Below, piece after piece: positions 8,745 to 17,427 of a DNA stretch of 64,000 bases. The notes beneath the pieces are model-generated. The model was given only the letters and a program-made list of their open reading frames with translations, was not told the origin of the DNA and made no database searches. The translations under genes and the position numbers were made by a program. How positions within the stretch are numbered: position 1 is the stretch's first letter; each line of letters begins with the position of its first letter. Source of the DNA: Nitrosospira sp. Nsp11 (GTDB lineage: Bacteria > Pseudomonadota > Gammaproteobacteria > Burkholderiales > Nitrosomonadaceae). The DNA is taken from contig NZ_FRBV01000005.1 in the NCBI RefSeq assembly GCF_900142705.1, forward strand, positions 1 through 64,000, read 5' to 3'.

Positions 8745-9182
8745 TCACGTTTCAGGTTCGCCCTTTCCCGCCAGTTGCGCTCGCATACGCTCCTCCTGCT
8801 CCCTCAGTTCGGGGGTGAACTCCGCACCGAAGTCGCTTGCTTCAAATACTTGGCGAATTTCTATCTCAGCCTCTCCCTCAAGGGGATTGGGACAGCGTTT
8901 AACCCATTCTATCGCCTCTTCCCTGGATTTTACCTGGAGCAGCCAAAAGCCGGCAATCAGCTCTTTCACCTCGGGAAAGGGTCCTTCAATTACGGTTCTC
9001 TTCCCATCCGAGAATTTCACGCGCGCCCCCTTCGAACTTGGGTGCAGCCCCTCGCCCGCAAGCAATACGCCAGCGTTAAGGAGCTCTTCGTTATACTTGC
9101 TCATATCGGTAAGGAGCTTTTCGCTTGGCATAACGCCCGCTTCAGTATTTTTATCGGCCTTGAGCAAGATCATGAATTGCAT
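8745..9182 (-). CDS. YCII-related (YciI/DGPF) domain protein
   Basis: A 145-residue protein with the ferredoxin-like YCII fold: MQFMILLKADKNTEAG at the start, LLTDMSKYNEELLNAGVLL, GEGLHPSSKGARV, then EGPFPEVKELIAGFWLLQV, the DGPF-type signature. The charged C-terminal tail (about 120-145) is beyond the core. GGAG precedes the ATG. Members are often encoded beside VOC proteins or ECF sigma factors; here the next gene in the direction of transcription is the PhnB-like gene, 135 bases on. The molecular function is not established; this is a family-level call. Confidence 0.85.
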   Translation of the reverse strand: MQFMILLKADKNTEAGVMPSEKLLTDMSKYNEELLNAGVLLAGEGLHPSSKGARVKFSDGKRTVIEGPFPEVKELIAGFWLLQVKSREEAIEWVKRCPNPLEGEAEIEIRQVFEASDFGAEFTPELREQEERMRAQLAGKGEPET

Positions 9183-9476
9183 GGTTATTTCTCCATTTAA
9201 TTTAGGTTTGGCGAATTCCGGGTTCAGTCTCTATACCGCGTGAGACTTAACGAGGGGTTAACTTAAGTTCAGCTTGGCGGCTCGACTCCGAATATTACTA
9301 TGCTTGATGCGAGCAATCACTCGGCATTCTCCTGCCGAACGAGACCGAGACGTATTTTTACACATGCTCCATTCTCATTCTCCATTCTGCTTACCGTAAC
9401 AGATTATCATAAGCATCCCATCCAGCTTATTTTTCCCCGCTTCCTTTTGTTCCCGCCAGAGTGAGTATGCATCCCA

Positions 9477-10172
9477 TCAGTTGCCGGTCGTCGAGATGCG
9501 GAATTCGCGGACTGATTCCATTTCACGCATCACATCCGCAAGCGCTGAAGTTCCGCCGAGGTCTGTGGTTCGAATATCCATGCGGTATTCAAACAAGGCC
9601 TCCGAAGTGATGCGATAACTCATCGTCACAACTTCAAACCCGTGGTCCACCACGAGTTTTCGGATTTCGCTTTCCGACATGATGTTGCCGCGATCAAAGC
9701 TGACATGATATTGAGCATATAGCTGACGGGGGAGTCTGTCCTCAATCAAGCGGAACAAAGAGAGAATACCGAGCGTCAGGATAGTTCCAAGAATGCCGGG
9801 AATAAAAAATCCTATACCCATCAAAATGCCGATGCCTGCCGTGATCCAGATCGAAGCGGCGGTGGTCAAGCCGCGAACGCTCAAACCCTCCTTGAAAATC
9901 ACGCCCGCACCCAGAAAACCTATCCCCGTCATAATTCCCTGAGCCATTCGGGTCGGGTCCATTCTGATGGCGTCGATCGGAACGTCCGGAAGCCATTTCC
10001 ACTGGTATAGGGTGATCAGCATCAGCAAACTGGAGGCGAGACTGACGAGCGCATGCGTTCTGAAACCGGCAGGATGGCCGTGCAAGCTTCTTTCCATGCC
10101 GATGGCGCCCCCTGCCACCAACGCTGCGACAAGATGCATGGCGATTATCAGGAAATCGCCATCAATGTTCAT
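9477..10172 (-). CDS. MgtC/SapB-family inner-membrane protein
   Basis: The protein is 231 residues from ATG 10172, which has GGAG 10 bases upstream; a TTG at 10208 would add 12 residues but looks worse. Four or five membrane segments fill residues 5-150. The family signature is clear: ALVAGGAIGMERSLHGHPAG, ALVSLASSLL, MTGIGFLGAGVIFKEG and GLTTAASIWITAGIGI. The hydrophilic C-terminus (about 150-231) resembles the ACT-like tail of MgtC relatives. MgtC proteins act in low-magnesium survival and influence F-ATPase or phosphate uptake in some pathogens. In environmental bacteria the role is less clear. No magnesium transporter gene is adjacent. Confidence 0.85.
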   Translation of the reverse strand: MNIDGDFLIIAMHLVAALVAGGAIGMERSLHGHPAGFRTHALVSLASSLLMLITLYQWKWLPDVPIDAIRMDPTRMAQGIMTGIGFLGAGVIFKEGLSVRGLTTAASIWITAGIGILMGIGFFIPGILGTILTLGILSLFRLIEDRLPRQLYAQYHVSFDRGNIMSESEIRKLVVDHGFEVVTMSYRITSEALFEYRMDIRTTDLGGTSALADVMREMESVREFRISTTGN

Positions 10173-10440
10173 AATGGACTCCACGATTATGATCCTTGAC
10201 CCGGTCAACCAACTGAGCGAATAGTCACAGCCCTCAGCCTGTACCGGCAGGCATAATGACTGATGTCAATCCTAATGATGCGGATCAGGCCTTAAGTGCT
10301 TGAAATGGCTGTTTTGATGAAAACGGAATGAATAACACGATAACAGTTCATTGTATAAAAAAATTTCGACCCATTGCACTCGATCGACGTAACGCGGTCA
10401 AACTCAGTATAGGTGAAATTTTTTTGGCAAGGAGATCGCC

Positions 10441-10707
10441 ATGAAAACAATGCATGAAATATTGATGGCCGCGGCGCCAACGCAAGTGACGCGGTGCAAA
10501 ATTGCCATGCTGGAGATCGCGCATGGTCACTGGGCTGCCGCTGCGTCGACGATGGAAGATGCGGCATACGAATCGGAACCTGGAGAATGGGCCCTCGATT
10601 GCATGCAAATGAGGGACTTCTGCATGATGATGGATATGGTTAAATCCCATGGAATCAAGGGAATAGAGGAAGTTGCGATAACAGAAGTAGACCGGCTATT
10701 GATGTAA
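10441..10707 (+). CDS. Small hypothetical protein, Met-rich
   Basis: An 88-residue product that I do not recognise. It has a strong ribosome site (AAGGAG, 6-7 bases before the ATG), and a terminator-like hairpin with a T-run follows at 10772-10802. These make it a credible stand-alone transcription unit. The protein is probably soluble and helical, with 11 Met residues and a central Met/Cys-rich run (CMQMRDFCMMMDMV) that could bind soft metals, which is speculative. There is no signal peptide or membrane segment. Its upstream region (10173-10440) is shared with the divergent MgtC-like gene. Confidence 0.6.
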   Translation: MKTMHEILMAAAPTQVTRCKIAMLEIAHGHWAAAASTMEDAAYESEPGEWALDCMQMRDFCMMMDMVKSHGIKGIEEVAITEVDRLLM

Positions 10708-10771
10708 AGAGGTCGCGGTAGCGGTATTTGCAGTAGTGGTATCTGTATCTATAGGTAATTTCTTTACGCAC

Positions 10772-10802
10772 GAGGGGGATTTTTTGGGAATCCTCTTTTT
10801 TT
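10772..10802 (+). terminator. Intrinsic terminator-like hairpin
   Basis: GAGGGGGATT, a short loop, AATCCTC, then seven T. It lies 65 bases past the small Met-rich gene and reads in its direction. Confidence 0.6.
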
Positions 10803-10837
10803 GCCTAGCCTGGTTAAGCGTACCCCTGCCGCGGAGG

Positions 10838-11581
10838 TCACGCAGCTCCGCCGCTGGCGCTGATATTCTGCCCCGTAACCCAGCCCGCTTCTTCGCTGAC
10901 CAGAAAGAGTACCACGCGCGCAATGTCTTTCGGTTCGCCAATGCGACCCTGGAAGGACATTGCCGCCATCCGTTCGATCGTTTCCTTATTTTTTCCCGAA
11001 TTAAACATTTCGGTATTGATCGGCCCTGGTGAAACGATATTGGCTGTCACGCCCCGTTCTCCCATCTCCTTCGCAAAGACGCGCGTCAATTGTTCTACAG
11101 CGCCCTTGCTTGCCGCATAAGCGCCATAGTTCGGCAGCATAAGCCGGGTAACGGTGCTGGAGAGGCTGACCACGCGTCCACCATCCGCCATCCACTTTGC
11201 GGCCTCCCGCAGGGCATAAAAAACGCCTTTTACGTTAATGCTCAGGACGCGGTCAAACTCTTCATCGCTGATGTCGGCAATTTGCCTGGATAGAAGCACG
11301 CCCGCATTATTGACGAGAATATCAAGGTGCTTGAAGCGTTCGATTGTGGCATCAAACAGCATTCGAACCTGAGCCGGGTCACTGACGTCTGCTTTAACCG
11401 CTAGCGATTCGCCGCCTGCTTCCGCTATCGCAGCGCATACCGCTTCGGCGGCACTCGGGTTCGCGGTAAAGTTAACCACCACCTTTGCGCCCGCGCCAGC
11501 CAGCGTACGAGCGATTTCCGCACCGATGCCCCTCGATGAGCCGGTGATAATGGCAACTTTATCCTGAAGCGGTTTTTTCAT
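10838..11581 (-). CDS. Short-chain dehydrogenase/reductase (FabG-like)
   Basis: A classical SDR of 247 residues from the ATG at 11581; the upstream ATG at 11605 adds eight residues of no family likeness. The cofactor motif TGSSRGIG lies at about 13-20, followed by NNAG, the catalytic Ser in VSLSSTV and the YxxxK pair in YGAYAASKG. The C-terminus ends VTGQNISASGG, typical of 3-oxoacyl-ACP-reductase-like members. It would oxidise or reduce an alcohol/carbonyl with NAD(P)(H) in the cytoplasm. The substrate cannot be set. The VOC-like gene at 11695-12087 lies upstream on the same strand, and the two may be transcribed together. Confidence 0.88.
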   Translation of the reverse strand: MKKPLQDKVAIITGSSRGIGAEIARTLAGAGAKVVVNFTANPSAAEAVCAAIAEAGGESLAVKADVSDPAQVRMLFDATIERFKHLDILVNNAGVLLSRQIADISDEEFDRVLSINVKGVFYALREAAKWMADGGRVVSLSSTVTRLMLPNYGAYAASKGAVEQLTRVFAKEMGERGVTANIVSPGPINTEMFNSGKNKETIERMAAMSFQGRIGEPKDIARVVLFLVSEEAGWVTGQNISASGGAA

Positions 11582-11694
11582 TTCCGTGTTTCCGTATGAA
11601 TGCAAAGTGCGCGGTGTTCCGTGCGCGGAGCTTGTTTTCGCTACCTCTGCTATCTGTTGTCGCTTGCATCGGCGGCATCAAGTTAACGACTCAT

Positions 11695-12087
11695 TCAGAC
11701 GGGCTGGTCTTCGGCGAAGCTCAATTCTATTCCGTTCCCTGCCGGATCCTTGAAAAATAGCTGGGCTATGCCAAGAGAAGGTACTTTACTTCTCCGAAAT
11801 TCGACATTGTGCTGCTTCAGGCGCTCCTCCATTTCCGGACGATCAGTACAGGTAAACGCCACGTGATCAAAAGTGGTGGCGATATGCGTAAGGCGCACTT
11901 CATCCGGGCGTGCCTGGCTCAAGTGGAGAACACATTGATCGCCGGCATAAAGCCAATACCCAGGACTCTCTAAAGATGGACGTTGACCTTGCGCAAGTCC
12001 CACTATCTCGCAATAAAAATCCTTGAGCTGATTCATGAGCTCGCGCGGAGCGCGCAAATTGTAATGATTGAATCCAACCGTGCTCAT
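11695..12087 (-). CDS. VOC-family glyoxalase-like protein
   Basis: A 130-residue single VOC domain with two beta-alpha-beta-beta-beta modules. Likely metal ligands are FNHYNLRAP (His8), TTFDHVAFTC (His) and NGIELSF (Glu). The pattern H...E...H...E of glyoxalase/dioxygenase members is largely kept, so metal-dependent catalysis is possible. Family members include glyoxalase I, fosfomycin resistance proteins and extradiol dioxygenases; the sequence does not tell which. The SDR gene follows 113 bases downstream on the same strand. Confidence 0.82.
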   Translation of the reverse strand: MSTVGFNHYNLRAPRELMNQLKDFYCEIVGLAQGQRPSLESPGYWLYAGDQCVLHLSQARPDEVRLTHIATTFDHVAFTCTDRPEMEERLKQHNVEFRRSKVPSLGIAQLFFKDPAGNGIELSFAEDQPV

Positions 12088-12128
12088 GTCACTCCTGTCA
12101 GTTACGGGTCAACTTTCGGAAGACCCGG

Positions 12129-12785
12129 TTATTTCGTCGCTCCGCCGGCTTTCAACACCTCAGCTATTTGGCCATGATTTTTGCTCAAAGCCCAATCCAA
12201 TGCCGTTTTTCCCAACTCATTCCTGATATTGGGATCGGCGCCGTTTTTCAGGAGCACTTTTGCAGTATCCACATGATTGCCGCGAGCCGCCATCATTAAT
12301 GCAGTTGATCCGTTGCTGGATATCGAATTGGCTTCCGCGCCCCCCTCCAGTAATAACTGGGCGATTTTCGCGTGACCGGCGGTTGCGGCATAAAGCAGTG
12401 GATTCCACCCCTTATGGTTGATTTCCGCTCCCTTTACATACAGTTTCTCGACGATATCCCCAAGCCCGTTATAGCTGGCGAGCATAATGGCGGTTTCGCC
12501 ATATTTATTGCGCAAATTGAGCTTTGCGCCAGCCTTTATCAGCAAATCAACGAGCTCGGCATTTTTGTTGCGTACCGCAACCATCAAAAGCGTATTTCCC
12601 TGCGCATCCGAAGTGTTAGGGTCGGCGCCTTTGAGTAGCAACTGCCTTATGTCTGTAATGTTATTGTCCTCAGCGGCCCAACGTAGATCCTCATAGGCTC
12701 CTGCCAGCGCAACCGGCGGCTGGCACAGGTTGACAGCAAGCATCAGACCAGCCGTGAAAAAGAATTTTCCTGGTAAACTCATCAT
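12129..12785 (-). CDS. Exported ankyrin-repeat protein
   Basis: A 218-residue protein. Residues 1-29 form a signal peptide (hydrophobic core FFFTAGLMLAVNL, likely cleavage after ALA). Five to six ankyrin repeats follow (about 30-215), recognisable by repeated GADPN/GAEAN turns and T.LM.A helices such as GNTLLMVAVRNKNAELVDLL. It is probably periplasmic and mediates protein-protein contact; no partner can be named. The ATG lies directly after the TGA of tatD, so translation is probably coupled and both belong to the tmk-holB-tatD group. Confidence 0.85.
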   Translation of the reverse strand: MMSLPGKFFFTAGLMLAVNLCQPPVALAGAYEDLRWAAEDNNITDIRQLLLKGADPNTSDAQGNTLLMVAVRNKNAELVDLLIKAGAKLNLRNKYGETAIMLASYNGLGDIVEKLYVKGAEINHKGWNPLLYAATAGHAKIAQLLLEGGAEANSISSNGSTALMMAARGNHVDTAKVLLKNGADPNIRNELGKTALDWALSKNHGQIAEVLKAGGATK

Positions 12786-13550
12786 TCACGCCGCCTTGAA
12801 TAAGTTGAAAAAATTTTCGGTCGTAGTTGTGCCTACTTCGTCGATGCTGATACCGCGCAATGCGGCTATTTCCCCCGCTACATGTCGCACAAAGGCAGGC
12901 TGATTCATTTTGCCGCGATGAGGCACCGGCGCGAGATATGGCGAATCTGTCTCTATGAGCATTCTTTCCAGTTTGATTCTCTTGGCCACATCCTTCAAGG
13001 CAATGGCATTCTTGAAAGTGACAATCCCGGAAAAAGAAATATAAAAATTCATTTCCATCGCTTGCTGGGCCACTTCCCAGCTTTCCGTGAAGCAATGCAT
13101 CACCCCGCCGACCTTATCCGCGCCCTCGTCCGCCATGATACGCAAGGTATCGGCAGCAGCCTCGCGCGTGTGAATAATGAGCGGTTTACCGCACTGCCGG
13201 GCGGCACGAATATGCTGGCGGAAGCGTTCCCGCTGCCATTCCAGATCGCCCTTCAGGCGAAAGTAATCCAGCCCCGTCTCCCCGATGGCGACGATTCGCG
13301 GATGTTCAGCCAGGGATGCCAGTTGCGATGCTTGCGGCTCGGCCAGATTTTCATAATCAGGATGAACACCCACTGAGGCAAACAGGTTCGGATGGGTTTC
13401 CGCCAACGCAAGCACTCGGGGAAAGTCTTCCAGGTTAACGCTCACGCAGAGTGCATGGCTAACATCATTCGCCCGCATTTTCTCCAGCAACTCGTTGAGG
13501 TTGCTCGACAGATCAGGAAAATCAAGATGGCAATGAGAGTCAACAAACAT
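12786..13550 (-). CDS. tatD: TatD-family metal-dependent hydrolase
   Basis: A 254-residue TIM-barrel hydrolase from the ATG at 13550 (MFVDSHCHLDFPDL); an upstream start at 13589 would add 13 unrelated residues. Metal ligands are visible: HxH in SHCHLD (residues 5-9), Glu in IGETGLDY, His in LIIHTREA, His in MHCFTES, and Asp in ETDSPYLAP. Proteins of this type (YcfH/TatD) are 3'-5' DNA exonucleases or deoxyribonucleases involved in DNA quality control. It lies 3' of holB on the same strand, as in many proteobacteria. A pilZ gene, often placed between holB and tatD, is absent from the 167-base gap. Confidence 0.9.
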   Translation of the reverse strand: MFVDSHCHLDFPDLSSNLNELLEKMRANDVSHALCVSVNLEDFPRVLALAETHPNLFASVGVHPDYENLAEPQASQLASLAEHPRIVAIGETGLDYFRLKGDLEWQRERFRQHIRAARQCGKPLIIHTREAAADTLRIMADEGADKVGGVMHCFTESWEVAQQAMEMNFYISFSGIVTFKNAIALKDVAKRIKLERMLIETDSPYLAPVPHRGKMNQPAFVRHVAGEIAALRGISIDEVGTTTTENFFNLFKAA

Positions 13551-13717
13551 GGCTATGGAACCTTTGAACAAGTACTTCCCGTGGACCATCGGCGGTAGTT
13601 GACCGCAACCCGGCGTGGAATTGCAAGCGTACGATGAAGGGGTAGCTTAGTCTACGATGCCGACGAGTGCAACGCATGGGGTGGATATTGCCCCAGTCCA
13701 AATCAAGCATGGCTCGC

Positions 13718-14836
13718 TTATGCTTCTACTTGAGATGAGGGTGATGCCGGTGATAGCGCAGCGACATAGGAAAACAGCAACTCTTCCAGGAATAATCGAG
13801 TATTGAGGGGATGGCTTGCCAGCAGCTGTGCGCCAGCCAGTGTCCGCGAGTACGTGGCCAGTGAACGCGGCTCAATCCCTGGCGCCAGCAATTCTATGGC
13901 GGCGAGTCTGTCAAGATGATAGCGGACCTTGCCGGTCGTGCGAAAGCTCATCAAGTCGTAGCACCATTTCTGCAGCCAGTTGACCACCGTGGACAAGTCT
14001 GATTTTTGCAACGCCTCCGCCAGCGCAATCGGGCTGAGTTCGGCGAGTACGCTGATCTGTTCGATGAAGTCGCCGTGCCGCTCCAGATAATCGTCATCGT
14101 TGAATTCCAGCGCCGACAATGGTGCATACCCAGCGGAAGCCAGGCATGTTTCCGGATCTTTGATCCCCTGCTGCTTAAGCCAGGCAATGGCGGTTGCAGG
14201 ATCAGGCACGGGCATTGCAACTTGCAGGCACCGGCTGCGTATGGTCGGCAGCAAATACTGCGCGTGATGGGTAACGAGAATGAACAGCGTTCGGGGCGGC
14301 GGTTCTTCCAGATTCTTCAGTAGCGCATTGGCAGCGGCTGCATTCATGGTTTCTGCAGGATGGAGCAAGATGATCTTATATCCGTTCTGATGGCTGGATA
14401 TATTGATGAAATCGGCCAGATCTCTTATTTGCGCGACACTGATCTGCTTGCTTGGTTTTTTCCTGGATTTTGCGTTGCTGGATTCCGTCGTGGCGCCCGA
14501 GACAGACCCAGGCGTGGAGCCCGGCCCGATATCGCTGCTTCCATCCTCCCTGTTATCATCGGGCGATCCTGACATGGCTTCTGGCTCGATCAGGCGATAA
14601 TCCGGATGACTGCCTTGTTCAAACCAGCGGCAGCTGGCACAAGTTTGGCATGCCTCGCCCTCAGCAGATGGATTCTCGCAGAGCCTGGATTTGGCCAGGT
14701 AACGGCCGAATGCAAGCTTGCCCAAGCCCTTTCTGCCCCTCAGCAGCAAGGCATGGACTGATGACCTCCTGCTTCCTTGAACATCCTGGGCCAATCTCCG
14801 CCAGGCTTCTTTTTGCCATGAATAAATATTCTTCAT
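13718..14836 (-). CDS. holB: DNA polymerase III subunit delta'
   Basis: Clamp-loader subunit delta', 372 residues from the ATG at 14836. The ATG overlaps the tmk stop in a TGATG, which argues for coupling. The N-terminal AAA+ module has the degenerate P-loop LRGRKGLGK, zinc-binding cysteines in CQTCASC, the core IILLHPAETMNAAAANALLK, and the sensor-like region THHAQYLLPTIRSRC. The SRC motif (arginine finger) typical of delta' and gamma is kept. A low-complexity Ser/Gly/Pro/Lys-rich insert (about 90-130) between the zinc module and the core is unusual. The C-terminal collar domain is recognisable but weakly conserved. Confidence 0.9.
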   Translation of the reverse strand: MKNIYSWQKEAWRRLAQDVQGSRRSSVHALLLRGRKGLGKLAFGRYLAKSRLCENPSAEGEACQTCASCRWFEQGSHPDYRLIEPEAMSGSPDDNREDGSSDIGPGSTPGSVSGATTESSNAKSRKKPSKQISVAQIRDLADFINISSHQNGYKIILLHPAETMNAAAANALLKNLEEPPPRTLFILVTHHAQYLLPTIRSRCLQVAMPVPDPATAIAWLKQQGIKDPETCLASAGYAPLSALEFNDDDYLERHGDFIEQISVLAELSPIALAEALQKSDLSTVVNWLQKWCYDLMSFRTTGKVRYHLDRLAAIELLAPGIEPRSLATYSRTLAGAQLLASHPLNTRLFLEELLFSYVAALSPASPSSQVEA

Positions 14837-15447
14837 CAACAAAAGGATAGGATGATTTTTTCAACTGATTCCTTAACTTCCTCGAGAGTCTGGTTTGCGT
14901 CTATTACAGAGATACGCCGCGGAAAACGGCGAGCTCTTTCCAGGTAGGCATTTCGTACTCTCCCGAAAAACTCATCCTGTTCCGCTTCGAACCGGTCAGC
15001 TGGCTTGATGGCATCTATTCGTTGCCTGCCCAATTCGACTGTTACGTCGAAATAAAGCGTGAGGTCAGGTTGAAATTCTCCTTGCACCCAATGCTCGAGC
15101 TTATCGAGTTTCTCCATTGCCAAACCCCTGCCACCGCCCTGATAGGCGAAGCTGGCATCGGTGAACCGATCTGAAAGCACCCAATCGCCGCGATCCAGCG
15201 CCGGCAGGATAATCTTGTCCAAGTGCTCCCGGCGCGCTGCGAACATAAGCAGAGCCTCGGTTTCTGGATGCATGGCCTGGTCACTGTCAAGCAGAAGCTC
15301 GCGCAATCCTTCGCCCAAACGGGTGCCGCCCGGCTCGCGTGTCACGACTACGCTTTTCCCCCTGCTACGCAAAAGGCTCGCAAGCCAGCCAAGGTGTGTA
15401 CTCTTGCCTGCGCCGTCTATGCCTTCCAACGTAATGAATTTACTCAT
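14836..15447 (-). CDS. tmk: Thymidylate kinase
   Basis: Converts dTMP to dTDP with ATP. It is 203 residues from the ATG at 15447 ([17 protein letters not shown]); an upstream ATG at 15468 would add seven residues. The P-loop GIDGAGKS, the DR(Y/F/H) motif in [17 protein letters not shown], the dTMP-binding REPGGT and the lid region RQRI...DRFEAE are all present. Length and motifs are normal for the type with a non-basic P-loop and basic lid residues. It heads the run tmk-holB-tatD-ankyrin gene on the minus strand. Confidence 0.93.
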   Translation of the reverse strand: MSKFITLEGIDGAGKSTHLGWLASLLRSRGKSVVVTREPGGTRLGEGLRELLLDSDQAMHPETEALLMFAARREHLDKIILPALDRGDWVLSDRFTDASFAYQGGGRGLAMEKLDKLEHWVQGEFQPDLTLYFDVTVELGRQRIDAIKPADRFEAEQDEFFGRVRNAYLERARRFPRRISVIDANQTLEEVKESVEKIILSFC

Positions 15448-15731
15448 GGACGATCTGGAAACTGTCATTCTTGGGATTTCTGGTCAGGCGGACGATCGGT
15501 GTATTAGAGGCTGGTGTATTAGAAAACTGCTTTCCATTTTTGTCCCGCATCATTATTCACCACGAAGTTTAACTTATACTCGCATACGGTAATAGCCTTG
15601 ACTGATATCCTGAGTTCATCGAACCCAAAGCCAAAACCAATCACTAAACGATAAGCACCAGAAATTGGAGTCCCGCGTTAAACAGGTATACCATCATATT
15701 CAACAAAACCAACATATCCAGGAGTTCATCC

Positions 15732-16475
15732 ATGAAACGGCACATAAAGAGCTTATGGACGCAATACGCAGCCATGATTGCTTTGGCTTTGGGACTATCC
15801 TTGCCCAATGCTTTCGCAGGACAGGTGGAGCAGGAGTCGGCGGCAAATGATATGTCCGAGACAACTTCGCGCCCTATCGGTGAACCGCTGACCGATTTCG
15901 AGAAATTGGAGTTATACCACCGGCGATACAGTCACGCTGCCAATAGTATGGCTCAGTTATTCAAGCAACTGAATCAAAAAATCCAGGAGGTCTCGCTGGC
16001 AGTAAAAACTGTCGAAGCAAAAGATAATTCCCAAAACCGACGCCAGCTGGAAACAAAACTACGGCAACTGGAAAGCGCGCGGAGTACCTACAGTACTCAA
16101 TATTCGCAGTTCCACTCCCAGATGCAGAATGAGTATCGCAACTATATGGCCATGAGCGCCAATCTCAAGGCCCAGCACCATACCGCCGATATTTCAAAGA
16201 ATCCGCAGGATACAGCCGAAGGCCGTAAAGATGCAAAGACGCAGCCTGCGAAGAAGGCCAAGGCCTCGAAGGTGAAAGACCAGAAAGGAACCAAGGTAAA
16301 AACCAGAGAACCCGAAACGCAATATCTACAAGCCGACGACAACGCGGCTAAAGATCCCCGCATCATGGATTTGGATACCACGGAGCTCAGGGAGAGGCGC
16401 GATGGGAGCAGTCGTCCGAATACAGGCTTGACTCCGAACCCGGCATCCGGCCCAGCTTTGAACGCCGTGCACTAG
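15732..16475 (+). CDS. Exported coiled-coil protein of unknown function
   Basis: A 247-residue product, not recognised as a named family. Residues 1-29 are a signal peptide (LGLSLPNAFA as cleavage region). Residues about 55-135 are strongly helical and coiled-coil (repeats of Q/L/K, e.g. LFKQLNQKIQEVSLAVKTVE). Then comes a Lys/Ala/Pro-rich linker (about 150-190) and a flexible tail. AGGAG lies about 8 bases before the ATG. It is probably periplasmic. It starts about 285 bases from tmk and is transcribed divergently. Confidence 0.7.
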   Translation: MKRHIKSLWTQYAAMIALALGLSLPNAFAGQVEQESAANDMSETTSRPIGEPLTDFEKLELYHRRYSHAANSMAQLFKQLNQKIQEVSLAVKTVEAKDNSQNRRQLETKLRQLESARSTYSTQYSQFHSQMQNEYRNYMAMSANLKAQHHTADISKNPQDTAEGRKDAKTQPAKKAKASKVKDQKGTKVKTREPETQYLQADDNAAKDPRIMDLDTTELRERRDGSSRPNTGLTPNPASGPALNAVH

Positions 16476-16696
16476 CGTTCTGTGGACACCCCTAATAGAA
16501 ACCCACTCGTCTGATCCCGCAAAGCAGGGTAGGAAAATGAGGGGAGAATTGCCCGTTATTCCAGGAATCCGGGAGGTAAAAGCTTGCGGGCACGCAGCGT
16601 GCAACCGAGCCTTTGAAGTGAGTCTAAAAAGTATAAGGCGACAATAAACATAGCGCAGTGCGGCGTGTGGGCATTTTCCTCGATACCTGCCCCTGA

Positions 16697-17410
16697 CTAT
16701 TTGCGAATACCCCATACCTGGGCTAGACGCGCATCACGGCCACAGCCGTTACGGTAATAAGAATAGCGGACCGGATTTTTTTTGTAATAATCCTGATGAT
16801 ATTCCTCTGCCGGGTAAAATTCCGTGGCGGGCAAAATCTCGGTCACGATAGGTTGCGTAAAACGACCAGAGGCTCCGAGCTCGGCTTTGGATGCCTCGGC
16901 CTGTCGCTTTTGATCGGCATTACGATAAAAGATTGCGCTGCGATATTGCGAGCCCTCGTCACAGAACTGCCCATTGGGAGTGAGGGGGTCGATCGTCGGC
17001 CAGAATGCAATCAGCAGCTTGGCGAAACTGGTCTTTTCAGGATCGAAGCGCACCTGCACTGCTTCAATGTGGCCAGTTTTTCCTGAAGACACCTGCTTAT
17101 AAGTTGGGTTTGCCACCTTGCCACCGATATAGCCGGATGTGGTGGATATTACACCGTGGACCTTGTCGAAATCCGCTTCCGTACACCAGAAGCAACCGCC
17201 AGCGAAAATGGCGATGTCCGTAACGGAAGATCCGGCGGGCGAACCGGCATGCTGACTCGCTGATGGGCTGGCGGCCGAGGAGTTGATGTGCGCGCCCGGC
17301 TGTTCGCATGCGGCTGACATGATCAGCATCATGCCCATCACCATGGCCTCGAACACCCGGCGGAAAGGCTGGGCGCGAGGCATGGCGTAAAATGTAAATG
17401 GCTTGAACAT
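16697..17410 (-). CDS. msrA: Exported peptide methionine sulfoxide reductase A
   Basis: Reduces methionine-S-sulfoxide in proteins. The catalytic motif GCFWC is intact, followed by TTSGYIGG, GHIEAVQVRFDP, the Glu/Asp/Tyr substrate residues, and YHQDYYKKNP near the end. A distal Cys in NGCGRD is the probable resolving cysteine. The N-terminus has a hydrophobic export segment (MVMGMMLIMSAACEQPG) that could be a weak lipobox. The start is uncertain: ATG 17410 is taken, with TTG 17431 overlapping the msrB stop as an alternative, giving seven more residues. Together with msrB this forms a two-gene operon for repair of oxidised extracytoplasmic proteins. Confidence 0.9.
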   Translation of the reverse strand: MFKPFTFYAMPRAQPFRRVFEAMVMGMMLIMSAACEQPGAHINSSAASPSASQHAGSPAGSSVTDIAIFAGGCFWCTEADFDKVHGVISTTSGYIGGKVANPTYKQVSSGKTGHIEAVQVRFDPEKTSFAKLLIAFWPTIDPLTPNGQFCDEGSQYRSAIFYRNADQKRQAEASKAELGASGRFTQPIVTEILPATEFYPAEEYHQDYYKKNPVRYSYYRNGCGRDARLAQVWGIRK

Positions 17411-17427
17411 AGTCTGGCTGGGGTAAA

